A stretch of 64,000 nt of DNA from Pyricularia pennisetigena. Its lineage: Eukaryota > Ascomycota > Sordariomycetes > Magnaporthales > Pyriculariaceae. Positions 11,756 through 24,146 of the stretch are shown piece after piece. The notes under the pieces are model-generated. The model did not search any database, was not told where the DNA came from, and saw nothing but the letters and a program-made list of their open reading frames with translations. Numbering within the stretch: the stretch's first letter is position 1; each line of letters starts with the position of its first letter. The stretch is from assembly GCF_004337985.1 (NCBI RefSeq), contig NC_043741.1, positions 3,045,348 to 3,109,347 of the forward strand, given 5' to 3'. The position numbers and the translations under genes are program-made.

Positions 11756-14101
11756 TCACTCTTCTTCTTCAGCTTCTTCATCCCACGCATCCTTTTCTGC
11801 CTCTATCAAGCCAGACATGGTATCGTCCTGGAAGATGGTACTGCCTGGGTCACTGCTTCTCGGCACCTTGGATATCATGTCATCCTCGAAAATGGGCCCT
11901 ATGTTCTCGATCCAGCGTCGTCGCCTCTCCATTAGCGTGCGGGCATGATCCCCAATGCCAGGTCTGGCCATGGCGGCCGAGACTGCCACGGGACGGTTCT
12001 TCTTAGCCTTGCCCTTGCCCATCGTCCTGGTCCGCTTAAGATACGCCTGTTGCACCTGGGTATCGAGATCCTCGAGGATCGTAGTGTATTCTTGGTATGC
12101 CATACGCTCTCGCACGAGCTCCATGAGCCGTGCTTTGCGTGCGCCGTTGACGAGCATCTGCTCCCGTAGACGGGATTGCAGGAGACGCAGGCGCGCAGCG
12201 ACCTCGTCGTCAAAGCCGGCGTCGTAATCTGCCGTCCACGATGGATCTGCCCCGCCGGCCGCAACTCCCGTGTTGGCGGCTCTGTTTGCCCCGCTAGCGG
12301 TGCCAGCTCCATTGGTGGCTGCGGTGCCAGCATCAGGAAGTGGTAGGAAGCCAATGTGACGCAGTTCTTGCTTGAGACGTTCGTCAACTTGCGAGTAGTC
12401 AAGTTTTGGGTGTGACGCTTTCTTCCAAGCGTCTGTGGACGACTCTGCCATGAAAGTTGCTGGAGGCAAGGTCTTGCCGGCTGCGGGTGTCGAGCTCTGC
12501 CCGAGACTGTCAAAGAGGGTGCTTGCGTTGAGCTGTGTGTCCGGAAAGGCGAGAGGCTGATTCGAGGGGGCAGGAGGCGGACCGCCAACCATGACAAGCT
12601 CTCCATTGGGACCAAGTTCGAAGTTTCCGCCAGCAGCAAACGCGTCGGCCTCCTCAGCTCCGCCAAGATCACCATTGAGCGAGATTCCAGGATCTGGAAA
12701 TGCAACTTGAGGTGGCTTTTCGGCCTCGGTTTGGTGTGTGCGTCCTTCGGGGCGCATGGCACACAAAAGTCGTGAGAGTAGCGGTCCGACCGAGAGCTTG
12801 TCTGTCTCTGCGACATTATCGTTCATTTGGTCGATGTTACCACGAGGCTGATTCGTAGGCAGCCTATCCCTACCAGGGCCCGAATCGACATTCATGGCGC
12901 CATCCTCTTCTGCCCAAATCTCCGTGTAGTGGCGCTTGCCGCGCTTCGGCATGATGAAGGGCGTTGACCGGTCACCCCGCTCCCTAAGAAAAGTAAGGTC
13001 CTCCTCGTTAAAAGGTCGAAAGTAAGGCTCTATATACGTAGAGAAAGTACTGAAGCTGATCTGATTTGTGACCTTGCCGTTGGTGAAGTCTTTGTCCGGT
13101 GGGTCTCCTGCAATGAGGTCCGCCAGATCACTTGGGGGGTACGTCGCAACACTGTAGATTTCGCATATTTCCTCGTGGCTCATGCCTGGCTTGACAGGTA
13201 AAATCTCGTACACGGTTGGATCGGGAAAGGTTGACGGATCCTCGCCAAATGTCTGATTTTGCGGAACGGGCCTCGGAGGCGGGGCGCCTTCGTCCTCGGA
13301 GGACTCTTCTTCTTCCTCTTCGGCATTGCCGGCTTTGTCGCCGCTCGTCTTTTTCTTATCGTCCACGTCCATGGCGCTAGGTGACGTGGGTTCTCGTGGC
13401 GATGATAATGAACTTGCAGAATCTTCTCTGGAAGCTTTTCTAGCCTTTGTGTTTTGATCCCGGAGAGGTGATGAGCGCTCTGGGGTGATGACCATGTCAG
13501 TGATGGGGTTCTCTTCTGCAAGCAAAGAATGTAGCAGCCGCCGTTGCACCACTCCCTCTTTCCTACGACTACTGAAACACAAGAAACTATGCAAAATCAA
13601 TAGACAACTAGACTTACCAACGTTGGTCTCTTGGGGAGCCAAACTGTCCTTGTCCTTGCTGTCCTTATCTTTTCGCCTCTTCTTAGTTGCGCGTCGATCC
13701 TCGTCGGCCTCCCTCTGTAGACGCTCCTCCTCCTCCTCACGAGCCCTCTCGTCCATCCTATCGCGCCGCGTGCCAGCCAGCAAGCGCATGCCCCTGTCAC
13801 AGCCCGCGCCACGCTTCTCGGTGATCTCCTGCAGCTTCTGCAGGCGGCCCGAGATGCCATCAAGGTTGCGAGCGTCAGGTATTGCGGAGCTGGGAGAGCC
13901 CTGTTCAAAAAGGTCTTCGTAGGTGAGGTTGCGCATCAAGTCGAACTTGAGCTCGAAATGTTCACTTTCAAACGTCTCAACTGGCGGTAACGTGGTTTGA
14001 GGCGGTACGGAGCTCGGTGTGGTGTTACGGCTCCGCTGGCGCGCCATGGCACCGGCACCCTTTTTGCCGGTGCCTTTCTGGCTGGAGCCTCCTGGAGGCA
14101 T
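11756..14101 (-). CDS. ngg1: SAGA/ADA complex subunit Ada3 (Ngg1)
   Basis: Two exons on the minus strand (13618-14101 and 11756-13515) give 747 aa. The 102-nt intron has GTAAGT and TTGCAG ends, and splicing restores VEENPITD. The protein is acidic and low-complexity in the middle (Glu/Ser-rich, Pro-rich). The C-terminal part, with [33 protein letters not shown] and [17 protein letters not shown], is the Ada3 domain. Ada3 bridges Gcn5 and Ada2 in the histone acetyltransferase module of SAGA and ADA in the nucleus and so stimulates nucleosome acetylation. The intron length is a multiple of three and it has no stop in frame, so intron retention would add 34 residues rather than truncate. The start MPPGGSS was chosen as the upstream-most in-frame ATG. 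The protein ends in a Glu run. Confidence 0.9.
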   Translation of the reverse strand: MPPGGSSQKGTGKKGAGAMARQRSRNTTPSSVPPQTTLPPVETFESEHFELKFDLMRNLTYEDLFEQGSPSSAIPDARNLDGISGRLQKLQEITEKRGAGCDRGMRLLAGTRRDRMDERAREEEEERLQREADEDRRATKKRRKDKDSKDKDSLAPQETNVGKSSCLLILHSFLCFSSRRKEGVVQRRLLHSLLAEENPITDMVITPERSSPLRDQNTKARKASREDSASSLSSPREPTSPSAMDVDDKKKTSGDKAGNAEEEEEESSEDEGAPPPRPVPQNQTFGEDPSTFPDPTVYEILPVKPGMSHEEICEIYSVATYPPSDLADLIAGDPPDKDFTNGKVTNQISFSTFSTYIEPYFRPFNEEDLTFLRERGDRSTPFIMPKRGKRHYTEIWAEEDGAMNVDSGPGRDRLPTNQPRGNIDQMNDNVAETDKLSVGPLLSRLLCAMRPEGRTHQTEAEKPPQVAFPDPGISLNGDLGGAEEADAFAAGGNFELGPNGELVMVGGPPPAPSNQPLAFPDTQLNASTLFDSLGQSSTPAAGKTLPPATFMAESSTDAWKKASHPKLDYSQVDERLKQELRHIGFLPLPDAGTAATNGAGTASGANRAANTGVAAGGADPSWTADYDAGFDDEVAARLRLLQSRLREQMLVNGARKARLMELVRERMAYQEYTTILEDLDTQVQQAYLKRTRTMGKGKAKKNRPVAVSAAMARPGIGDHARTLMERRRRWIENIGPIFEDDMISKVPRSSDPGSTIFQDDTMSGLIEAEKDAWDEEAEEEE

Positions 14102-15947
14102 CTTGAGTGATGTTGTTGGTAGTTAGTGAGATGAATGATGGATGTCAACCGCCTCGGCGACGAGGCGATAATCACGATTTTGCGACACAACAGCGTGGAT
14201 CGGTATTCTCATTCGACAGAAAGATGACGGACAGTCGGTGGATGAAGATCTAGACAGTTTTAATGGTATTATTTGATGACGATTGTGCGCTATTGATGAA
14301 TCGATGGATTGGCGATGGGTTGATTGAACAATACATGGCTGTCGCGGTCCATCCACAATGATGACAAGGTCGGACGGTAGAACGACAAGGGTTGGTGGTT
14401 TTCGGTGGGGTTTGCGCAAGCGCGTCCCCGCCTAGGGTAGGATCCGATTGGCGGCAAGAAACATAAACCGATCATGATCTTTGGCTCTTTCCCCAGACTC
14501 TGTGTTGTTGCGCCATCGAGACGTCGTCGCTTGAATAGAAATGGTATCTGGAAAGAGCTACTGCAAAATGGTGGGCAAATGTGGCACCGATATTTTATTG
14601 AGTTGCTCTATTTCGTTCTCTATTCGATTGTCTTTTGTTCTACCTTCTCGTCGTTCTGTGATCTTCATATATCTAACTCTTTGGTAGGGCATGCTCTTCC
14701 GTGGATGGGCCGTTTACATACTAGCCAGCAGATGTTTTGCAAGTCCTCATTGAGCTCCATATATCATACCGGCTCAACTTATATTTGACATTTGAATTGC
14801 CTTTAGACCGACCGAATTGCCACCCACATGCACCCAAGATCCCGTGCTTCAAGCGCCAGGTATCCCGGATACCCCCAATCGACCCTGGTTTCGGGGAAAG
14901 TCGGCCAAAGCGGTTGCGCAACTGCTATATTCGACAAAGGCAATGATGGATAATCATGAGCCTCTTAAACCGCACATCAGCTATTCAGCTGTTGTATTAC
15001 CACCCGTGTTCCCAGGTCGTGTTTCTATTGGTCGAGGAAAGTTTATGGTGTGCCATAGTGGACCCTGAAAGTGGAAGCTGGGGTCTGCCTATGAAAAGTT
15101 CCAATCGCTTGAAGCATTGTTCAGGTAAAGGCAAACAGCGAGAACAGATGACCGAGCTGCTTCGTGTTGTTCAGGTATAGCTTTATACCTGTCAAAATTA
15201 TGCTCTCCAGTACAAGAAAGCAATGTTTGCAGAATATTCAAAATCGTGGCTTGAGGTATCTAATTGGTTATGTTGTATCCTGACGATCTGGTCAAGAGAC
15301 ATTACCAGGTAGAACAGCCTCCCCCCGAACCCGGTGTGTAATGTAGTCTAGACTAGAGCTAGGTTTGTGGTAGGGTTCTGCTTGATCTGCCGGCTGCTAC
15401 TTGATCCACCACAGTCGCACGCTTGAACATGATTTCGGGACCGCGAGTTGTTCCAGCATGTGGTCATGTCGATTGGCTAAGACAAATCCGCCAAAGAAAC
15501 CCCGAAACGAAAAACATGCCTAAAGTTCCGATGCGTGGATTTTGGACTCCTCGCGTTTAACACAAGGCAAAACAGCAACATTGTCCAATTGGTCATCCCA
15601 GAAGCCGAGCCAGCATACTGGCTCCATACTCGATCTGTGTCCCTCATTACCTGCCCATTGACTGAACCCTGATTGCCATGTTCCCCAAGCTGGTCGGCCG
15701 AGTGTCTGGCCAACCGGCACCTCGTGGGGGGCCCACGGGGATGACGATAAGAAGCTGCTAGGAGGGGAAAGATGCAAACTATCCCAGCCAAAACTCTGGA
15801 CATATATCTCCCATTGTCTTGACATCACCCCAGCCCTGGTCTCTATCCTATCTCTCCTCTTCCAGCCTCAAATAGTTACCTCCAAACAGACAGCAGCAGG
15901 ACTATTCCCCCGGCGCAATAGACCCGGCACAAGTATGAGAGAGTATC
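14102..15947. other. Divergent promoter region between Ada3 and BTA1
   Basis: About 1.85 kb separate two divergent start codons. No gene is recognised. A TAGTCTAGACTAGAGCTAGG motif lies at 15344-15363. The last ~120 bases before BTA1 are pyrimidine-rich (TCCTATCTCTCCTCTTCC near 15846), which suggests the BTA1 core promoter. Confidence 0.5.
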
Positions 15948-15967
15948 ATGGCTTTTCTTGGTGGTAA
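15935..15967 (+). promoter_or_regulatory. Overlapping upstream ORF at the BTA1 start
   Basis: An ATG 13 bases before the BTA1 start, in another frame, opens a 10-codon reading frame that stops at 15965-15967, inside the BTA1 N-terminus. Scanning ribosomes would meet it first. Either it represses BTA1, or translation really begins at the next in-frame ATG (15984), 12 codons further on. Confidence 0.5.
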
Positions 15968-18500
15968 CATTCAGCCACTAGAGATGGACAATAACAAACT
16001 CATCTTCACTGGCCTTGGCACACTTCTCTGCCTTGGCATTGGCCTCTCCCGCCTCCTCAGCAAACAAGGACAAAAGACGAGCGAGCAGGCGCCTGGCCTC
16101 GTTCGAGCCTTTGGGCTTTTCTTTTACACTTGCTTCGTCAAGCCGTACCGGCCCGGCGGCACCCGTACCCAGCAAGACGCACTCGAGTCCTTCTACGAGA
16201 CCCAGGCGAGCATCTACGATGTCACACGCACGACTCTGCTCAGAGGCCGGGAGGACATGCTGGCACTCGCCGCAGCTCAGCTCCTCCACAGGGCAAAGAA
16301 GCAGTCACACCAGAAGCGAATCTGGGTAGATGTACGAAGAACCATGCGCTATTCTTCAAACCGTCTTGACATTCTTTGGAATCAAGAAGCAGACTGCTGA
16401 CGCCTACACTCATTATAGATTGGTGGTGGAACTGGGTGGAACATAGAAGCAATGAACCGCTTCGTTAATGTCCCCGAGTTCTTCTCAAGTGTCTACCTCG
16501 TCGACTTCTCTCCATCCCTGTGCGAAGTGGCCAGACAACGCTTTCAGCGACTAGGCTGGAAGAACGTCAGGGTCGTCTGCCAGGATGCGCGAAAGTTTAG
16601 GATTGAAGACCACGAGGAAAGCGGTCCCAAAGGTTGGAAACAGGCAATCGGCGCCGACCTGCTCACAATGTCGTACAGTCTATCCATGATTGTAAGTTTG
16701 GCTTTGTGACCTCCACGGTCATGCGTAGGGGGTGCGAGTGCTAACGGAGCAATCCCAAAGCCCGACTTCTACTCAGTTATTGACTCGTTGACCTCGCTTC
16801 TCGCACCTGGCGGCATCATGGGCGTGGTTGACTTTTACGCGCAATCCAAGGTTGATTTCAGCTTCCGCAACTACACAGCCGGCCTTACTGGGAGGCACTG
16901 TGGCTTCATTCTCCGGAGCTTTTGGCGTGCCTGGTTTGATCTTGACCGTGTCAGTCTCGAACCTGCGAGGCGAGACTACCTCGAGTACCGATTTGGCACA
17001 GTCCTCGGGGTTAACGAGCGCAACCGGATGCTGGGAAATATTCCCTACTACATCTGGATAGGCTGCAGCAAGACCTGCAGCGGACAAGATGTTCCTCCGC
17101 AGAACTTGCACGAGAACGTCAGTCCCAAGGCGGTTCAAGTAGCAGCCAAGAATAGCTCGGCCGGTCTGCCGCTTCCATCGTTCTTCTATCAGAATCATGC
17201 TTGGCGTATCTACTACGACGATCAGCTGCAGAAGCACACGCAGTTCAACGATGAGTACATATATGCGTTCACTTGGGAAGACACCCGTGTCGACGCCCGC
17301 CTGCTCAAGCTCTCCTCGGATGATGTCGTCTTGGCCATCACTAGTGCTGGCGACAACATTCTCTCGTATGTCAGCCAGTCTCCCGCACGAGTTCACGCGG
17401 TGGATCTCAACCCTTCGCAGAACCACCTTCTCGAGCTCAAGCTGGCATCATACTCAGCTCTCGACTACGTCGACTTTTGGAAGATCTTTGGCGAGGGACG
17501 TCACGACGACTTCCGCGCGCTGCTGATCAACAAGCTGTCTCCTCACCTGTCGAGTCGGGCGCTCCAATACTGGTTCGCCAACGCGCACGTCTTTACTAGC
17601 AAGCGCGGCCTCTACGACACGGGTGGCTCCAAGCACGCGATCAGGGCGTTCCGCTGGATCTCCTCTGCGTTTGGGGTCCGCTCCGCCGTACATGAAATGC
17701 TCGAAGCGAAGACGCTTAACGAGCAGCGTGAAATTTGGCAGGGAAGGATCCGCCCAGCACTCCTGTCCCGCATGGTCAGCAACTTCGTCGTCAGCCAGGA
17801 GCAGTTCCTTTGGTCAGCCCTGGGCGTGCCAAAGCACCAGCTCGCCATGCTCGAGAGGGACCACGCCACTTCCGATGTGGTCTCACGCGGCGAGGCCAGC
17901 AAGTCGCGGTCGAGTGCCATCTGGCAGTTCATGTCGGACACGCTCGACCCCGTAGCGCACGATACGCACATCGCCGAGGACAACCCCTATTACTACGTCA
18001 CCATGGCGGGCAAGTTCTCACCGCGCTGTCGCCCCGACTATCTGTCCCCAGCTGCGCATGCAAGGCTCTCCCGGCCCGGCGCTCTTGAAGACCGCATCCG
18101 AATCCACACAGAGGAGATCGATGTGGTGCTCGCCGGCCTCGCGCCGGGATCCCTGACGGTCGCCGTTGTGATGGACAGCATGGATTGGTTTGACCCGAAA
18201 GAGGCCGGCGTTGCCGTTGCGCAGATTTCTAAGCTGAACAGGGCGCTCAAGCCAGGCGGACGAGTGCTGCTGCGTTCGGCTGGTTTGAAGCCGTGGTACG
18301 TGGAAGAGTTTGCCAAGTTGGGCTTCGCGCCAAAGCGGGTCGGGTGTCGCGGCCCAGAAACTCGGTGCATCGACAGGGTAAACATGTACGCCAGCTGTTG
18401 GCTCTTGACCAAGACGGGAGGTCTGCCACCACCAACTCCGGGCATGGAAGGGGAGGCGCTCGTCAGTTGGCCTGTGGACGATGGGTTGGCTATGATTTGA
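15948..18500 (+). CDS. bta1: Betaine lipid synthase (BtaB-BtaA fusion)
   Basis: Three exons (15948-16331, 16419-16691, 16761-18500) give 798 aa. A hydrophobic segment near residues 17-36 is a likely membrane anchor (ER or microsomal). The SAM-binding motif IGGGTGWN at 129-136 begins the BtaB-like N-methyltransferase half. From about residue 364 (HAWRIYYDDQLQKHTQFN) the protein is BtaA-like (DUF3419), with a second SAM-type motif ITSAGDN near 412-418. BtaA transfers the aminocarboxypropyl group of SAM to diacylglycerol, and BtaB trimethylates it to DGTS, a phosphorus-free lipid. The algal and fungal fusion has both activities, here in the order BtaB then BtaA. In other fungi DGTS replaces phosphatidylcholine under phosphate limitation, so phosphate control is expected but not shown here. 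The intron 1 junction reads WVD-IGGG, supporting the splice. Confidence 0.93.
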
Positions 18501-21378
18501 ACTCTGCCAGGTGCAGTTTTGTGAGAGTTCGAAGGCGTCATTTTGGATTTGCATGTTCTCACTTGGCGTATCAGGCCGGTACAACCGAAATTTAAAACCA
18601 ATCCCCTGTGTACTTACGAGATGCCGTAACAATGGAAAACATGCGATCAGAAAAACAGACAGACTGCCCGAGCGGGGATGAAATATTCGTCGAATTTGAA
18701 GCAAGGCTACAAAATAAAGAAAAGAAAAAAACAAGAGCAGAGTATCATGGTGATTGTGGCCACTACTGATTCCCGAAATCTCGTAGAGAAGCAAAACGTT
18801 CTCTCGAAGCCGGGCGCCCAGCAAACGGGTCTTGTGTTTAATCTCTGCCAGAGCGAAAACATTCACGCCGATGGGAAGGCGATGCGAATGTCGATATACA
18901 CGTCTTTTGACGTGTAAAGCTGGCATGGAAGCTGTTCTTTTTAATAGCTAATAAGTATGGTTGGAAAACCCCGAGAGCCGCCACGCCTCGCGCAGCTGCC
19001 AGGTCTGCAGCTTTCATCATATATAAGATGTAGCTCATTTGCCTGGATACTTATCCAGGCATCTTTGGGCCTGGTAAAAGACCATGCAAACACGCATTGG
19101 CGATGGCGGCGGAGGCTTTCCTGGGGTCGCTGGTTGTGGCAAGACGAAAGTAAAAGAAAGCGTCGTAGGAAAATTTCTCGGAGATCCTTTTGTTTGGCAA
19201 GCTGCGCACAGAGCTGTCAATTGGCTTCACCGCTTTTGGCTTACCTAACGCCTCCTCAGAACGCGCTGGGGTGCGGCGCTAAACCACGTGGCAAGCGACA
19301 TTCTCAGAAATTTGACAGTTACAGATAGAAGGCACGCTGCAGATACAATGTAACGTCTCTGCAGTCTTCTTCTCTCTCGCCCGTGCTCAGGATTACTGTT
19401 GTTCTTTTTTGAAACGGTTTGTTGCGTAATTCTTCTCCCGTCTTCGAAATGGATGCGATACAGATTCTGAAGCGCGCCTCTGTAACAACGCATCACAGTG
19501 TTTCACGACGCCTGTCAAGCGCTTGCTGCCATGGAGTGTCAGTGCCAGTCTGGTCTGGTGCTGCCGTCATCCCGAAAAAACGCCGCACGGCCGTTTTAAC
19601 TAAAAACAGAAGCCCATTCGGCGGCTTCTGGAAAGCCAAGATCATCAACCGGTCACTGCGGAGCCCACGAACCAAGTAAAGCATTGCGCTACTCTTATCG
19701 AGTTTGAGTTTGCCGAGGGGTCAACTAGTCTAGTCTAGACCTAGTCCAAAACGATACCACCTGTTAGTTTCTATCTCTTACTGATGGATTTGATGCCACG
19801 CGGCACTGCTCTGCTCCTTTGGTCGATCTCGATCATTAACTGCTACGTCCGTTGTTCTCTTCCATCATCGAGGGGCTTCTGAAAGGAAGAGAGAGTGAGA
19901 GAGAGAGAAAACAAAAAAAAAAAAAACGCCTTCGGGCTTCGGTTCTCTCGATTGGCCAGCAGTCCGTCGGGACTGCGCCCTACGTACGAATGAGCTGCGT
20001 TGGTAAACTGCAACCTCGGTAGCTCGTCAGTCAAAGCCCACAGACAGGACCAGCACTTGGACCCCGTCAGCGGCTCTGTACGCTTGCCTTGCGGCAAAGA
20101 CGAAACAAGACTCGGTGAGTACATAGTATGTTCCTTACGAGTCGGTCCACCAGTTTCCTTCGCATGGATCCGACAATAGACACATTTCACCGATGGCTAC
20201 ATATAGTACAGTAGTTGTAGGGTTCTTGCGGGAGGCCTCGAGTGCAGATCGATCGGCTTGCCGCTGCCGCTCCTGATTCTTGAATTCAGATACCTACTTG
20301 ATTACGTCGTATTACTTCACGACTTACCCTGCCTACCCACCTACCCACCTGACCCTTCCGTGCAGAAGCATATCTGGTCGAACCGAACCAGGGGAAGAAG
20401 CCCTGCTTTCCGTCTACCCTTGACCCCTCATCCCTACTCTTCAGGGGTAATAAACGTCAATCTTATAAAAATTTGTGAACACGAAAGAACAGGCCAAGAC
20501 TCCTTCCTCGGCTGGCTTGACCTAAACTTCAAGATGCGCATACCATCCCATTTCTGTCTCTGTTTCGGTGGCCCAGGTGCAGCTTGCGTACGTCGCGGCG
20601 GCATCGCACACCCGTGTTCAAGCATCTCTTCCCACCGCAAGGACGTTCAATTGAATGTCTCAAAAGTCAAAGACAATTGCAAACGGATGAGCACTCAACT
20701 GCCGCCTGGCAACCCCACCCCACGAACCATGGTGTCTCCATACCGGGCAGGGCACTGATGGCATTCGTCTTAAGTCTTGCTCGGCAAAGCAGTCAACGTC
20801 CAAACCAAAGCAGGCAAGGCCTGATCTGATATGACAAATGTGCTTACTCACAAAATTGCACTGGTTCATCCCTTGTCTGGTCGTCTGTATTTTTACCGAT
20901 TATGACATGCACCCTGGATATATGCGTGATATCCGCTAGACGACTCCACTTGCTCAACGTTTGCGTTCACGCGGTCTTGGTGTTCGTCTCTTGTCTATTT
21001 TGTTTCTGGGCCCTCCCGTTTTTGGTTCTTCTTACTTGTTTGAAAGAAACTCTCTCCCTTCTCAACACATATTGCCCCACGGTTCGTTATATATGGTCAT
21101 ACAGGCGTCGTAGCGGGGCCTACGACAACGGCAAGCAAGAAACAAAAGGAGAAAACAAAAAATCCAGTAACGAGGCCACAGGGCAAGTCGCTACTGCCCG
21201 AAATAGTTAGTCGTTATCAGGAGATCGTGGTCTGGCCCGTTACTGGCCAGGCCCCGTTAACCTCCTCCCCGCCGTCTTGTTATCTATTAGGTGTCGGCAC
21301 GATTACTCGATCTTTATTTCCGCGCCCGACATCAAAATTGCTCAACCAGAAGCTCAGGAAAAGAGGATATTTCACAGT
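18501..21378. other. Long intergenic region between BTA1 and chitinase
   Basis: About 2.9 kb with no gene that I can support. Open frames on both strands are short, mostly without good starts, and unlike known proteins. An ACTAGTCTAGTCTAGACC motif is at 19724-19741, an A-run at 19913-19925, and an imperfect CCTACCCACC microsatellite at about 20327-20352. The last few hundred bases should hold the chitinase promoter. Confidence 0.5.
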
Positions 21379-22682
21379 ATGAGTTCCTCATCTTCTTCGC
21401 GCAAGTCCCGCAGCGGGTCGAGCGTCATGTACACAAACGCAGTGTATTTCCCGAATCACCACATATACAAGGGGGACACACCGGGGCAGCTCAACTACAG
21501 CTGTATAAGTCATGTGTTTTATGCCCATGCACAAGTATCTAGCGATGGGAGTGTTCTTGTAAGTCTTCAAGACACTCAATCATCCTATCATGACTGACAC
21601 AGGTAGCAGTTAAGCGACGAGTGGGCAGACGCAGGCGCGCCCTGCGATGGGGTCAAAGGTGGCCTCGGCTCACTCATGTACCTGAAGCAAAAACACCCTC
21701 ATCTCCTGGTTGTACTATCAGTGGGAGGTGGCAACTCGAGCGAGATATTTCCCCACGTGGCTGCTAGCGCTGTCCGCCGAGACAACTTTGCACGATCGGC
21801 TAAGGGACTGGTCGACGCATCTGGACTCGATGGGATTGACGGTGCGAATGCCCCATTTTCTGGAACACATGAGTCCTTTTATTTGGTCGCGCACCTAGAC
21901 CGCATTTACATTCTCAAGGGTGACATGTTAAGGGGCACATGCTGATAGCGAGCAGTTGACTGGGAATACCCCTCCGACCCACAACAGGGGGCCGATTTCG
22001 TTGCCCTGCTAGCCGCCACACGCCTCCATCTCACAGAGGACCGATATATACTCACAGCGGCTCTGCCAGCGGGCCTATCGGTTCTGCAGAATATCAACAT
22101 GGCAATGGCCGCGGACTATCTTGACTATATAAACATTAAAGCATATGACCTGTACGGATCCTGGACGCACAAATGCGGCCATCACGCTCAGCTGTACGCC
22201 AGAGGAAAGGACGAGGCATCAGGTTCATCGACTGTGCATTATTTGCTGTCACGGAAGGTTCCGGCTAAGAAGATCCTCCTCGGGATTCCAGTATACGGAC
22301 GTAGTTTCCTCAACACTACTGGGCCAGGGCACAGGTTCAAGGGTTCCGGGGGAGAGCATGGTGTATTCGAATATCGCCAGCTCCCAAGGAAAGGAACGCG
22401 GGAGCAAGTCGATAAGGGGCTCGTTGCGGCGCAGTGTGTGGGTGGGGACGGCGGCTTCGTCACATACGACAACCCGGATACAGTGAAGATGAAGGCCACA
22501 TATTGCAAACAGAAAGGTTTAGGGGTAAGTCAAACCTTCCATCCCTCCTCTATGACGTAAACCCCGGGGCTGATGTGAAGATGATCCGCCAGGGTCTTTT
22601 CTATTGGGCTGGACCGGCAGACTCCAAGGACAGCAAAAGAAGCCTAATAGCGGCCGGATTCAGGACTTTGCATGGTACATGA
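21379..22682 (+). CDS. GH18 chitinase without signal peptide
   Basis: Four exons (21379-21558, 21610-21841, 21956-22524, 22593-22682) give 356 aa. The N-terminus is Ser-rich with no hydrophobic signal, then the (beta/alpha)8 GH18 barrel starts with VMYTNAVYF. The catalytic motif reads LDGIDVDWEYP across the intron 2 junction, with the acid/base Glu at residue 141. Other family marks are VLSVGGGNSS, IKAYDLYGSW, GIPVYGRSF and a final LFYWAGPADS. It should hydrolyse beta-1,4-GlcNAc chains. Lack of a signal suggests an intracellular role such as wall recycling or autolysis, or unconventional export, as for the signal-less class V chitinases of other filamentous fungi. It is shorter than the usual 400-420 aa. 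A 12-bp inverted repeat overlaps the stop codon. The start at 21379 is the only in-frame ATG before the barrel. Confidence 0.87.
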
Positions 22683-22707
22683 TAACCTCAACCAGGTTGC
22701 AGGTTAT
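22682..22707 (+). terminator. Inverted repeat (hairpin) at the chitinase stop codon
   Basis: ATAACCTCAACC and GGTTGCAGGTTAT face each other across a single A, with one extra C in the right arm, so the RNA could form a 12-bp hairpin starting at the last base of the TGA. A role in 3' end formation or mRNA stability is only a guess. Confidence 0.4.
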
Positions 22708-24146
22708 GCCAAGTGCACAACAGAGGTCATTTGCTACCATCGAGTTCAAATAAGGACCTGGTGCTGCTGAAAAAGTCTCCGCGATATTTGCCTCACTAGA
22801 AGCGCGTGTAGACGCAAGAACTTGCCAGTGGCTTTCCCGACAGTGCCAGAGGCAACAAAGCTCGAAATACGCGCGTATAGATGCCATGGCACTTGGCAAG
22901 TCTTTTTTTTTTTTTTTTTTTTTTTTTTGGGGGCCAGCATGTATGCGCCATTGATATTTGGATACTTTGCTATTCGATTTATCGGGTGATGTGGGCTATG
23001 GTAAAACAAAGTGGCTCACAACGGGAAAACAGCACGTGCATGGGGAGTTCTATCTGTCTCAGGTGTAGCGGGCGGCATGAGGCACCCAGCAACCCCCTTG
23101 GAGTTTTTGGTTTGGGACATAATTAGAGTCAAGCTTGTTTTTGTATTCTGGGTGGGCATTAGAGTATTCTTAACCCTCTTGGAGCCGCCAAAAGATGGCG
23201 AGGTCGAGGTTCACGGAACTCCTGAGTTGGAGGTGGATAAAAAAGCAAACGGATATATGCAGTTTCAAAGAGAAGAACACCGCAACATCAGACAAGAAAT
23301 CCCTGTCGTCGGTTGGTGGGCAAATCCTTTGTTTTTGGATGCAACATCGCGTAAACCTGCTTGATTTTGGGGTATTTTTTTTTTTATTTTTTTTTTATTT
23401 TTCTATTTTTTTGTTTTCTTACGTACCGATACTGCGCATGCGGTACTACTGTGCTACAGTACCCAGCAGCTATAGATCCGGGGGGAAAAGTGTGGGTGTG
23501 GTGGTTGGTTGGGTGGTATCGGCTTCTCATGCAAGGGGCCGCGGGTCCGGGGAGCGCCTCATGCTTGCCGCATATTTTTGTAGTATGTCATCGCTTGCAT
23601 GGGAGGAACCGAGGATTCGGGGAGTTGTGGTGGCTTTTTTTCGAGTTCGTGAAGTGGGAAGGCTCGAAATCGATGAATTTTGGCTGTTCGGTCCGGTATA
23701 TTAGTGTTATAAAATGGATAAGAAATGATGACAAACTGGACGTTGGGATGTAGTAGAAAATAAAAGTGAATTCAAACAATAAAAAGTTCTCAAGATGGGC
23801 GTTGATACCAGGTTAATAAATAGCATCGTGGTTCTATGTTGCAGGGATTTGGTGTTTCTGGCAAGGCAATGAATGCGCGTGCGTGGTTGGGTCGTATGTA
23901 CGAGACTCTGGACTCTGGTACTGATGGGGAGGTGCTGAACTAACATGCGTCAGCACGTGATCCAATACAGTTTGTAGCACTGTTTGGCGCAATCTGGCCC
24001 GCTGTGCTGTCTGTTAGCTCACTCAACGAACGTACCCACCTCCCGTCATAGGCAGAACAGACTGTTTAGCACAGAGAGAGGTACTTAGGATTCAGCATCC
24101 GGACAGGTCAGAATCCAATGCCAGGCAGCAAATCACAAAGGTCAAC
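22683..24146. other. Intergenic region between chitinase and VPS53
   Basis: No gene is recognised. It contains a 26-nt T run (22903-22928), T-rich low-complexity DNA at 23374-23412, and the VPS53 promoter near the end. A 117-codon open frame at 23011-23364 lacks an ATG start and matches no family known to me. Confidence 0.5.
22903..22928. repeat. Poly(T) tract, 26 nt
   Basis: An uninterrupted T homopolymer, about 220 bases after the chitinase stop. Confidence 0.9.

Noticed and set aside
11932..12816. 294-codon minus-strand frame inside Ada3
   Set aside because: Alternative frame of the Ada3 exon; low-complexity and without family similarity.
18018..18926. 302-codon open frame on the minus strand opposite BTA1
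   Set aside because: It lies antisense to well-conserved BTA1 coding sequence; openness follows from GC-rich codon bias, and the protein resembles nothing.
23011..23364. 117-codon plus-strand frame
   Set aside because: Starts with GTG, no ATG, no similarity, and lies in T-tract-rich intergenic DNA.
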